This document shows positions 55,402 to 63,517 of a DNA stretch of 64,000 nucleotides, piece by piece; the stretch's first letter is position 1; each line of letters begins with the position of its first letter. This DNA comes from Marinobacter guineae (GTDB lineage Bacteria; Pseudomonadota; Gammaproteobacteria; Pseudomonadales; Oleiphilaceae), in assembly GCF_002744735.1 (NCBI RefSeq), contig NZ_KZ319340.1, positions 653,030 to 717,029 on the forward strand, read 5' to 3'. Made by a program: the position numbers and the translations under genes. The notes beneath the pieces were generated by a model that made no database searches, had not been told where the DNA came from, and was given only the letters and a program-made list of their open reading frames with translations.

Positions 55402-57516
55402 ATGTCTCACCATCCGCTATTGGCGCAACTCCTGACGCCGAACCGATACGCCGTGATCTTCGCGATCAAGGGTGTGGTCGCCATGGCGTTGGCGTTGTTT
55501 GTGTCGATGGCCCTGCAACTGGATCGTCCTTACTGGGCGCTGGTTGCAGCGGTTTTCCTGCAGATCCGACCGGAAAGCGGACTGGTGATCGAGAAGGCGC
55601 TTTGCCTGATCGTGGGTTCGGCGGTTGGCGGCGGCTTTGGCATTCTGGTGCTTGCATTCCTGACCCCGTACCCCCTTCTGGCGCTGGGCTTGTTAACGCT
55701 GTGGATTGGTCTGAATTCGGCAGCCTCCTCCATGGTGCACAACACCAACTATATCTACGCGTTCGCGATGGCGGGGATGACGGCCGGGCTGGTCGTTATC
55801 CTGGTGATGGCGGATGCCAGCACAACTAACAGCCAGGCGGTTTTTGCCATCGCCCAGGCCCGGATCAGCGAAATCGCCACCGGCGCAGTGTGTGCCATGC
55901 TGGTGAGCCAGTTGTTGTGGCCGGTCACTGTGAAAGATGGTTTGCGTGCGAATGCCCGCAAGGTGATCAACAAAACGTTGGCCTATCTCACGCTGGAGCT
56001 GGAGCCTGGAAGCTCCCACGAGCAGCGTCACCAACATGCAGACGAGATTCTCGAAACCCTGGTGGCGCTCAATGACGATTCCAGCGCTGTTACCTACGAA
56101 GGCCCGGAAGGCGCGGGCCGGAGCAGGGCGGCCCATCTGTTGTGCAACAAGGTGATGTCCCTGCTGGCGGTTACTCAGATTTTAGGGCGTTTCCACCGGA
56201 ATCATGGCGACCTGGTGTCACCCGCGTTCAGTGAGGTGCTCAGCCAAATGCGCCACTACTTCGGGGAAATCGCGGAAGCAGACAACTACCAGGAAGGTTA
56301 CCGGCTTGCCCATGCGCTGCGGCGATCCTTGCTGGAGCAGCGGACCGGGTTCAGGAATGAGTCCGCCATCGTCACACGGCTGACCAGGACGGCACTGGAG
56401 CTGGTGAGTGATCTGGTGGTGGTATTGCGGGCCTATAACGCGCTGGAAAGCCGGGATCAGACGTTGCTCAAAGCGCCTATGCTGGAAACCCATCGGGATC
56501 CACTGATCGGACTAATCAACGGGTTTCGCACCGCCATGATATTTTTCATCGGGGCGGTGATCTGGATCCAGACGGCAAGCTTGGCGGCCTTGATGATCAT
56601 GATCATGCCCGTGGTATTTTCCGTGATGTTTGCCCGCTTCTCGCTGGCTGCGCTGACGCCTATTCTGCGGCGGGTTCTGATTGGTGCAACGGCGGCTATT
56701 CCCGTCGCCCTGATCTTCGGACTGGGCTTGTTGTCCCGGGCCAGTGGTAATTTTGAACTCCTGGTTCTGGTTCTGGCCGGCCCTTATTTCTTTGGCCTGC
56801 TGGCCCTTGCTGAACGTTCCACGCTGCCGTACGGGCTGGGCTTCTGTATTCCGTTCACCATCATCACGCAGCCTAGCAACAGCATGACATTCAATGCCGA
56901 AAGCGCGGTGAATATCGCGCTGGGCCTGTTTGTGGGGATCAGTATTCTCTATTGGGTATTCAAACTCATCACCCCGCCGGACAGCCGGTTTATGCAGCGC
57001 CGCCTGCTGAGATCAACGGCCCGTGATCTGACCGCAATTGACGATCACGAACAGCCGGAAAACTGGTTCAATGGCCGTATGGGGGAGCGCCTGTTGCGGC
57101 TGGCCAATTATGACCAGAGCTCTGAAAGCAGCGAACGCACGATGACAGACTTGGGGTTCACCGGGCTTAATCTCGGGCATGTGTCCATTCGGCTGCGCAG
57201 GCTGATTCAGGACCATCGCAGTCCCACGGTTGATACGCTTCTGAAGGAGTGGCAGCAGACCCTGGCCGAAACCTACCTGTTAAGCGCCCGGGGTGCCGTC
57301 AATCCGGCGTTCCGGAAGGTGAGCGCCAGGCTGCTTGAGGCGATTCATGCCCAAAGGGACCCGGATCAGAAAACGGTTATCATCGAAGGCATGTTTGAGC
57401 GGCTGGCACTGACGTTGGAGCGAACTGCCAGAACTGTGGCTGAGGCGGGCAGTTTCGACTTACCTGTCGAGTATACCCCGTTGTTTCACGAGCCCTCGAA
57501 AATCAAGGCGAAGTGA
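55402..57516 (+). CDS. FUSC-family efflux protein (AaeB-like)
   Basis: A 704-residue inner-membrane protein with two sets of membrane helices: about residues 17-160 (FAIKGVVAMALALFVSMAL, YWALVAAVFLQIRPESG) and about 375-530, separated and followed by large cytoplasmic helical domains. The family exports aromatic carboxylic acids such as p-hydroxybenzoate or fusaric acid. The frame is open from 55369, overlapping the HlyD gene, but ATG 55402 (MSHHPLLAQLLTPNRY) fits the family N-terminus and leaves a 13-base gap. Confidence 0.9.
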   Translation: MSHHPLLAQLLTPNRYAVIFAIKGVVAMALALFVSMALQLDRPYWALVAAVFLQIRPESGLVIEKALCLIVGSAVGGGFGILVLAFLTPYPLLALGLLTLWIGLNSAASSMVHNTNYIYAFAMAGMTAGLVVILVMADASTTNSQAVFAIAQARISEIATGAVCAMLVSQLLWPVTVKDGLRANARKVINKTLAYLTLELEPGSSHEQRHQHADEILETLVALNDDSSAVTYEGPEGAGRSRAAHLLCNKVMSLLAVTQILGRFHRNHGDLVSPAFSEVLSQMRHYFGEIAEADNYQEGYRLAHALRRSLLEQRTGFRNESAIVTRLTRTALELVSDLVVVLRAYNALESRDQTLLKAPMLETHRDPLIGLINGFRTAMIFFIGAVIWIQTASLAALMIMIMPVVFSVMFARFSLAALTPILRRVLIGATAAIPVALIFGLGLLSRASGNFELLVLVLAGPYFFGLLALAERSTLPYGLGFCIPFTIITQPSNSMTFNAESAVNIALGLFVGISILYWVFKLITPPDSRFMQRRLLRSTARDLTAIDDHEQPENWFNGRMGERLLRLANYDQSSESSERTMTDLGFTGLNLGHVSIRLRRLIQDHRSPTVDTLLKEWQQTLAETYLLSARGAVNPAFRKVSARLLEAIHAQRDPDQKTVIIEGMFERLALTLERTARTVAEAGSFDLPVEYTPLFHEPSKIKAK

Positions 57517-57526
57517 CGGAGGTGGT

Positions 57527-58393
57527 CTACATCAATCGATCAAGCGCCTCGTAATCCCCATGCGTCATGCGGGTAATTCCGGACGCATGCTGGCTTGCAA
57601 GAAAGACCTGCAAACGCTCTGAGGGTGTTGTCATCAAGTCAATAATTCCCTGACGGACAGAGTGGCACAAGTCACCGCGGAAAACGAAAGGATCGTAGTG
57701 CAGGGGTGGTGATCGCCAGAGCACGCGAAAGGTATCCCTGCTGATCATTCCTCGCTTCAGGTATTCATCGGCGCGGGCGCTGGAGACAAAGGCGGCGTCA
57801 ACCGTTCCGGCCAGCAGGGCGTCCATGGACTTGTCGTGGCCTCCGGCGAAAACCCGGGCACCGAAAAACTGGCCGAAAGGCAGGCCAACCGCGTCAGGGA
57901 AAACGGCTTTCGGGATCAGGGCACCCGAGGTGCTGGAGGGATCGCCCAGAGCGACACGGGCACCTCGTAATTCCCTGGCTGCCGTTGCGTCACTATCGCC
58001 CCTGACGATCAGGATCGAGTAGTAAAAACTACCAGCGGGCGTGAAGTGCCCGCCATCGACAGCCAGGGAAGCAAAGGCTTCAATGCCAGCGTTTCTTCTG
58101 TGAGCAATCATGTAGGCCGCCGGCCCTAATACAGCCACATCCACAGCGCCGGACACCATCGAGTCAATCACGCTTTCATAGGAGCTGGCGCGGACCATTT
58201 CAACCGGCACACCGAGGCCCTCGCTGATAAGCGTCATCAGGGGCTGGTATTCCTTGAGCTGCTCATCAATATCTTTCTTTGGAATCACGGTAAAGGTGAG
58301 CCCCGAGAGCTCACACTCGCCTGCCTGTTTCTCGCCGGCTGTCAGAAAACAGGAGACAGAAACTCCAACCAAAAAAACCATGACCCTGACCAT
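57527..58393 (-). CDS. PhnD-like phosphate/phosphonate-type periplasmic binding protein
   Basis: A 288-residue exported protein: signal peptide about 1-21, then a type II periplasmic binding fold with TFTVIPKKDIDEQLKEYQPL, a VDVAVLGPAAYMIAH motif that in PhnD proteins surrounds the ligand, ELRGARVALGDPSSTSGALIP (the SS-SG phosphate cradle) and a hinge domain. No ABC permease or ATPase is nearby. Its ATG shares one base with the stop of the GGDEF-EAL gene (TGATG), so it probably senses ligand for that protein rather than feeding a transporter. The frame is open further upstream within the neighbouring gene, but the signal peptide fixes this start. Confidence 0.8.
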   Translation of the reverse strand: MVRVMVFLVGVSVSCFLTAGEKQAGECELSGLTFTVIPKKDIDEQLKEYQPLMTLISEGLGVPVEMVRASSYESVIDSMVSGAVDVAVLGPAAYMIAHRRNAGIEAFASLAVDGGHFTPAGSFYYSILIVRGDSDATAARELRGARVALGDPSSTSGALIPKAVFPDAVGLPFGQFFGARVFAGGHDKSMDALLAGTVDAAFVSSARADEYLKRGMISRDTFRVLWRSPPLHYDPFVFRGDLCHSVRQGIIDLMTTPSERLQVFLASQHASGITRMTHGDYEALDRLM

Positions 58394-60720
58394 CAGACCA
58401 CCGCCTCCGACCCCGCGAACGCCCTGAGAAAGCCCGGTACCTCCGCTGGTGGTATCGGACGGCTCAGGTGGTAACCCTGGGCAATGTCGCATCCGGCAAC
58501 CTTGAGATGGACCAGCTGCTCACGGGTTTCCACGCCTTCGGCCACGACTTTCAGGTGCATCCGTTTGGCCAGAATAATCGTTGAGGAGACGATCGGGCTG
58601 TCGTCGTGGCTGTTGCAGATTTTTGCGATCAGGCTCCGGTCGATCTTGAGTTTATCCACCGGCACGGCTTCCAGGTGGGCAAATCCGGAATAGCCGGTGC
58701 CAAAGTCATCAAGGCTGAGTTTCACCCCCGCCGCCTTGAGGCAATGCAGGCTCTCCACCGCCCTCGCATCCAGCATGGCGGTTTCGGTAATTTCCAGCTC
58801 CAGCTGGCCGGTCTTCAAGCCGTGCTCGCTGATTATTTCAAGCACCTGCCGGCAAAACTGCGGTTGGGCCAGCTGGATCGGAGAGACATTGACGGCGACA
58901 AGCCGTACGGGGACATCCTCAACCTGCCATTGGGTAACCTGGGCGCAGGCCAGACGCAGGACTTCCAGCCCCAGAGGAATTACAAATCCGCTGTTTTCCG
59001 CCATCGGGATAAATCGGTCCGGATAAAGCAGGCCGAACTCCTGATGCTGCCATCGCACCAGGGCTTCGTAACCGATGATTTTCATGGAATCGAGGCAAAC
59101 CTGGGGCTGGTAATGAAGCACAAATTCCCGGTTGCGCAGAGCCTCAGCGAAGGATTGTTCCAGATGAAATTCCTCCACATCCTTCAGGTTGAGCGACTGG
59201 TCAAAGAACCGATGTTGGCCCCGGCCTGCCTTCTTGGCGGAGTACATGGCCGCGTCGGCACAGCGGAGCAGGTTTTCAATGGTCTGGCCATCCCTCGGGC
59301 ACAGGGCGATACCGATGCTGGGGCTGCTGTTCAGTTCGGTCCCGTTGAGTTCATAGGTGGCGGACAAATGGCTGGTGAGCCCGGCCGCCCACTGCTCGAT
59401 ATCACTTTCGGTTCGATTATCCGTTAGCAACACCACGAATTCATCACCGCCAAAGCGGGCCGCCACGTCCTCAGGCCCCAGCAATCGCCGGATTCTGCCG
59501 GCAACCGCCTGGAGCAGTAGATCGCCCACCTCATGACCCAGGGAATCGTTGATCAACTTGAACCGGTCCAGGTCGATGAACAACAAGGCCGACAGCCGTC
59601 GGTTCCGCCTCTGATCACTGAGGGCATCCGAGGCAATATCGAGAAATTGCCGGCGATTATACAGACCACTGAGATGGTCAATGGATGCTGCCCGGCTGCT
59701 GCGGGCATGCTCGCCTTCAAGACGGTTAATCAGTTGCCGGTTTCTTTGCTCCGATATCTGTAGTGCATGCAACACAGACTGTTGTTGTTTCAGAGCACGA
59801 ACCAGCCAGAACACAATGGCGCCCACCAACAGGGTCATCAGAATGTTCAGCACCAGCTGTTTGTTCTGATCGCTGCGCAGTGGACCCAAAATCTCACCGT
59901 TGGGCTGGCTAACACTCACGGTAAAGCCATGAATAGCCCGGGTGACGAAAATGTACTGATAGGGCTCGCCATTCTCCTCAAAGGTCGCATGGCCACTGCT
60001 TACCCGGCCATGCAAGGCTGGCTGAATGCGCGGCACCCGGATACCACCCACGATGACACCGCTGGTATCGGCACGCATCCATTCATCGCCCTGGGCGTCC
60101 AGTACCTGAATGAATCCCTTTGACCCCAGTTCCACATGCTGGAGCAGGCCTGCCAGGTAGCCGATATCCAGCTCAATCAGGACCAGTCTGGTCAAACCGG
60201 TTTGATCCCGCTCGCCAGTGGGCACCAGGAAAGGTAAACGCCATCCGGGCGCGCCATTGTCGGATTCGGGTGCTTCCGTTCGCAGCGGCAACACCGGCAC
60301 GAAACCGTACTGTTTCAGATGATTTTCAAGCTGGCCGTACCATTGAGCGAGATTGGCCCGGGCGGAGTCCGGGTGGCTGGCATACAGTAATTGCCCGTTG
60401 CCGTCGTAAACACTCAGCCGGTTAAACACCGGGTCTTCAGCCAGCAAGGTCAGCAACGGCTCAGAGCCAAAGGTTTCGTCCTGTGAATCCTCTGTCACCA
60501 GGCTGCCCATCACCTTGGCACGGTCTGTCATCTGCTTGAGGCTTTCAGAAACGATCAGAGCAAGGTTGCGGTGCTCGGACTGCCATGCCTGAAGTGCTTC
60601 CGTACGGGACGTATTGGTCTGGAAAACAAACAGGGCCCAGATGAAAACCACCGTTAACGCACCCAGAACCAGCATGGCAATCTGGACAGCACTGAGGGAG
60701 GAGGTGAGCTTATGGTGCAT
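58393..60720 (-). CDS. Bifunctional GGDEF-EAL protein with Cache-like sensor
   Basis: A 775-residue protein: helix about 12-32, periplasmic double-Cache-like sensor about 35-290, helix about 295-315, coiled coil, GGDEF about 345-505 with intact RFGGDEF, and EAL about 520-770 with YEALVRW, NVSPIQL, ELEITETAML, DDFGTGYSG, KIDRSLI and VVAEGVET. Both catalytic sites look intact; there is no RxxD inhibitory site ahead of GGDEF. The net direction of c-di-GMP change cannot be told. It is translationally coupled to the PhnD-like protein. Confidence 0.92.
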   Translation of the reverse strand: MHHKLTSSLSAVQIAMLVLGALTVVFIWALFVFQTNTSRTEALQAWQSEHRNLALIVSESLKQMTDRAKVMGSLVTEDSQDETFGSEPLLTLLAEDPVFNRLSVYDGNGQLLYASHPDSARANLAQWYGQLENHLKQYGFVPVLPLRTEAPESDNGAPGWRLPFLVPTGERDQTGLTRLVLIELDIGYLAGLLQHVELGSKGFIQVLDAQGDEWMRADTSGVIVGGIRVPRIQPALHGRVSSGHATFEENGEPYQYIFVTRAIHGFTVSVSQPNGEILGPLRSDQNKQLVLNILMTLLVGAIVFWLVRALKQQQSVLHALQISEQRNRQLINRLEGEHARSSRAASIDHLSGLYNRRQFLDIASDALSDQRRNRRLSALLFIDLDRFKLINDSLGHEVGDLLLQAVAGRIRRLLGPEDVAARFGGDEFVVLLTDNRTESDIEQWAAGLTSHLSATYELNGTELNSSPSIGIALCPRDGQTIENLLRCADAAMYSAKKAGRGQHRFFDQSLNLKDVEEFHLEQSFAEALRNREFVLHYQPQVCLDSMKIIGYEALVRWQHQEFGLLYPDRFIPMAENSGFVIPLGLEVLRLACAQVTQWQVEDVPVRLVAVNVSPIQLAQPQFCRQVLEIISEHGLKTGQLELEITETAMLDARAVESLHCLKAAGVKLSLDDFGTGYSGFAHLEAVPVDKLKIDRSLIAKICNSHDDSPIVSSTIILAKRMHLKVVAEGVETREQLVHLKVAGCDIAQGYHLSRPIPPAEVPGFLRAFAGSEAVV

Positions 60721-60899
60721 TCAAGTCACTCTGGCGGAATGGCGTTTTGCTGGTGGTTCGACGAGCCTTCCGTTGGCAACTTTCCTGGTCCTGAATCAGA
60801 TGGCAGGCGGATCTGTAGCCTGGCCAGATTGGCTCTGAAGCTATCAGCCGGTTATGGCAATTGAGTGACAGCGCCCGAACGGGACATTGATTCAGGCCT

Positions 60900-60918
60900 T
60901 TGACATAAAGCTTTCATC
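60900..60918 (+). promoter_or_regulatory. Pho-box-like site
   Basis: TTGACATAAAGCTTTCATC agrees with the PhoB direct-repeat consensus (CTGTCAT-A4-CTGTCAT form) at about 15 of 19 positions; the second CTTTCAT half lies 7 bases before TGTAAA (60925-60930), a possible -10. It precedes the beta-helix gene at 60963. PhoB binding is an inference. Confidence 0.45.
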
Positions 60919-60962
60919 TGCGTCCTGTAAAACGGTGCTCCCATTCCAACGGAGCAGCAGTA

Positions 60963-62543
60963 ATGTCCGACCACTCATCCCTTCTGGTAGAAAAACTCTG
61001 GCGCCTTAAACGCCGCATCGATAAAGGGGCATGCCCTGGTGTCGACTTTGTCCACCTGAACGTGTTGCTCCGGGAGCCGGCGTATCGGACGGATGTTCTC
61101 AGACGTGTCGAAGCCAACGGCACCCCGGAGCTGCAGGCGCTGGCCCGGGAAGTCATGGCCAACGATGATGGCCGGCCGCTAATGGCAAAGGCTCCTGATC
61201 AGCCACTGAAAACATCTGCAGCCCGCCCGGCCAATCGCCGGAGCTGGTTTGGCCGCAATGCCCTGGTGGTTCTACCGGTTCTGGGTGTGGCCGTGGCCAC
61301 AGTGGCTGGCTTCACCGCGTTCGAGAACCGTGCGGTGCGTGTCGATTCGGATATCGTCACCGATACGGTTTGGGAGACGGGAAAACGCTACGTGCTCGAA
61401 GAAACGATCTTCGTAGACAACGCCCAACTGACCATTGAGCCCGGTGTGGTTATCGAAGGCGAGGCCGGTTCCGCGCTCATTGTCACATCCAGCGCCAAAC
61501 TCTTTGCCCGGGGCAGCCGGAACGAACCCGTTGTATTCACCAGCGCAAAGCCAGACGGCGAACGAGCCCGGGGCGACTGGGGTGGGGTGGTTCTGCTAGG
61601 CAAGGCACCCGTTAATGAGCCCGATGCCGCCATAGAAGGGGTACCTGAAACCGATCTTCGAGGCCGGTTCGGTGGATCGGATCCAGAGCACAGTTGTGGC
61701 GTGCTGCAATACACACGAATCGAGTTCGCCGGATTTGAAGTTTACAAAAATAACGAGCTTAATGGCCTCACCCTGGGCGCTTGTGGTTCAAACACCATCG
61801 TGCAGAACGTGCAGGTTCATCGGGCACTGGACGACGGGATTGAAATGTTCGGGGGTACCGTGGACCTTCAGAACATTGTGGTCACCGGTGCCGCCGATGA
61901 CAGTATTGACTGGGACTGGGGCTGGAATGGCCGTGTTCAGTTTGCCGTTATCCAGCAACACCGGGATGCCGGAGATAACGCCTTTGAAGGCGATAATAAC
62001 GGGTCTAACCATTCCGCTCTGCCGCGATCAGAACCTACGTTCTACAACGTCACCCTGTATGGCAGTGGCCGCTCGGCCAAGGAACATCGCGCTATCCTTC
62101 TGCGTGAAGGGTCCGGTGGCCACTTCCACAACATGATTATCGACAGCTTTGCCATTGAAGCGCTGGATACCCGCGACGAAATAACCGCGCTTGTCGGCAT
62201 GAAAGCCCTGACCTTCAGCCATAACCTGCTGTCGAATAATGGCCGTCTTGGCAATCTTAATGCGACGGAAGAAGCGGAAGATGATGATTTTGATTTCAAT
62301 GAGGAGAAATGGATTCGTACGCCCTCGCTGTCCAATTCGGTGCAGGTGGAGAGCGGCCTGCAGATCTCAGCCAGTGACGAATCCTTCCCCCATTTCAGGC
62401 CCCTTGGAATGATGCGCACCATGAAAGCGAAGCGGCCACCGAAAAGTGAATTTTTCGACGAATCCGCAGAATATCAGGGTGCGATCAACCCCCGCGCTAC
62501 ATCTACCTGGCTGGACGGCTGGACGGCTTTCCCGGAGGCCTGA
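60963..62543 (+). CDS. Membrane-anchored parallel beta-helix protein of unknown function
   Basis: A 526-residue protein with an unusual layout: a charged N-terminal domain (about 1-95, LVEKLWRLKRRIDKG, PELQALAREVMAND) with no signal peptide, one transmembrane helix (about 98-116, ALVVLPVLGVAVATVAGF), then a beta-helix (about 125-500) with GKRYVLEETIFVDNAQLTIEP, GDWGGVVLLGKAPVN, a repeated DDGIEMFGGTVDLQNIVV / DDSIDWDWGWNGRVQ motif and LREGSGGHFHNMII. Similar helices occur in surface proteins of Bacteroidetes. By topology the helix faces the periplasm. No catalytic site is obvious. A Pho-box-like site stands upstream. Confidence 0.7.
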   Translation: MSDHSSLLVEKLWRLKRRIDKGACPGVDFVHLNVLLREPAYRTDVLRRVEANGTPELQALAREVMANDDGRPLMAKAPDQPLKTSAARPANRRSWFGRNALVVLPVLGVAVATVAGFTAFENRAVRVDSDIVTDTVWETGKRYVLEETIFVDNAQLTIEPGVVIEGEAGSALIVTSSAKLFARGSRNEPVVFTSAKPDGERARGDWGGVVLLGKAPVNEPDAAIEGVPETDLRGRFGGSDPEHSCGVLQYTRIEFAGFEVYKNNELNGLTLGACGSNTIVQNVQVHRALDDGIEMFGGTVDLQNIVVTGAADDSIDWDWGWNGRVQFAVIQQHRDAGDNAFEGDNNGSNHSALPRSEPTFYNVTLYGSGRSAKEHRAILLREGSGGHFHNMIIDSFAIEALDTRDEITALVGMKALTFSHNLLSNNGRLGNLNATEEAEDDDFDFNEEKWIRTPSLSNSVQVESGLQISASDESFPHFRPLGMMRTMKAKRPPKSEFFDESAEYQGAINPRATSTWLDGWTAFPEA

Positions 62544-62611
62544 ACGGTCCGCTTTTCCGGGCTGATGCCCGGAAAAGCCAGTGTTAAGGTCCTCGATTCG
62601 TTAAGCCTATG

Positions 62612-62629
62612 AGTTCTATAGATAGAACT
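62612..62629. promoter_or_regulatory. 18-bp palindromic operator candidate upstream of the peroxiredoxin
   Basis: AGTTCTATAGATAGAACT is a perfect inverted repeat (8-2-8). It lies 92 bases before the peroxiredoxin ATG. Parts resemble an OxyR half-site (ATAG...CTAT), but the spacing is not canonical. Confidence 0.4.
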
Positions 62630-62720
62630 ATATTGCATAACCTGAGACTGAAGGGTTATTGTGATTTCGACATGACGAGGCGCCCAGCCTCCAGAAGCAA
62701 AACCCGACAGGAGATTCACC

Positions 62721-63347
62721 ATGAGTTTAAGACTTGGCGATACCGCACCGGACTTTACCATCGACAGCACCGCCGGCCAGATCAACTTTCACGACTGGGC
62801 GGGGGATTCCTGGGTATTCTTCTTCAGCCACCCGGCCGATTTCACACCGGTCTGCACCACTGAAATGGGCCGTACTGCCCAGCTTGCGAAGGAGTTCTCG
62901 GCCCGCAACGTGAAGCCGCTGGGTTTGTCCACAGACACCGTTGAAGAGCACGTCAAGTGGATTGAAGACGTCAACGATACCCAGAACTGTGACCTGCAGT
63001 TCCCGATCGTTGCCGACGCGGACCACAAGGTGGCTGAGCTGTATGAAATGATCCATGCGGGTGAAAGTGAAACCGCCGCGGTACGCAGCGTGTTCATTAT
63101 CGATCCGAACAAGAAAATCCGTCTGACCATGACCTACCCGATGGCGGTGGGCCGGAATTTCGATGAGATTCTGCGAGTGATTGATGCGCTCCAGACCAGC
63201 GACGCGAACAACTGTGCCCTGCCTGCTGACTGGCGCAAGGGTGATGATGTGATCATTCCGCCCTCCATCTCCAACGAGGAAGCCAAGGGCCTGTTCCCGA
63301 ATGGCTGGAATGAGATCCGTCCTTACCTTCGCACCACCAAGCTTTAA
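62721..63347 (+). CDS. Peroxiredoxin, 1-Cys Prx6-type
   Basis: A 208-residue peroxidase that reduces H2O2 and organic peroxides. The active-site segment HPADFTPVCTTEMGR carries the peroxidatic Cys (about residue 45); the Prx6 C-terminal arch (GWNEIRPYLRTTKL, VIIPPSISNEEAKGLFP) is present. CAGGAG precedes ATG 62721. It appears monocistronic: a palindromic site upstream and a hairpin downstream. Confidence 0.94.
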   Translation: MSLRLGDTAPDFTIDSTAGQINFHDWAGDSWVFFFSHPADFTPVCTTEMGRTAQLAKEFSARNVKPLGLSTDTVEEHVKWIEDVNDTQNCDLQFPIVADADHKVAELYEMIHAGESETAAVRSVFIIDPNKKIRLTMTYPMAVGRNFDEILRVIDALQTSDANNCALPADWRKGDDVIIPPSISNEEAKGLFPNGWNEIRPYLRTTKL

Positions 63348-63364
63348 TCTGGTTCGCGGATAAC

Positions 63365-63399
63365 AAAGGGTGTTTGCCAGCCGGCAGGCACCCCTTTCC
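63365..63399 (+). terminator. Terminator-like hairpin after the peroxiredoxin
   Basis: AAAGGGTGTTTGCC pairs, with a few mismatches, with GGCAGGCACCCCTTT around AGCC; the T run is short. Confidence 0.45.
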
Positions 63400-63423
63400 G
63401 CTTTGATCCCGGTCAAGACAGAA

Positions 63424-63439
63424 GTTATAGGCTTATAAC
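63424..63439. promoter_or_regulatory. Palindrome upstream of the rhodanese gene
   Basis: GTTATAGGCTTATAAC: six-base perfect arms around GGCT, 78 bases before the rhodanese ATG; possible operator. Confidence 0.3.
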
Positions 63440-63517
63440 AGTACTTGAGGGGCCCGACACCGCAGGGGTATGCTCAAGAAACAGTCGGGGGAAGTCTGAT
63501 TCCAGGAGGAAACGACG

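Noticed and set aside
62609..62863. 84-codon ORF over the peroxiredoxin start
   Set aside because: It runs out of frame through the peroxiredoxin gene and has no SD; it only reflects the open frame around the operator region.
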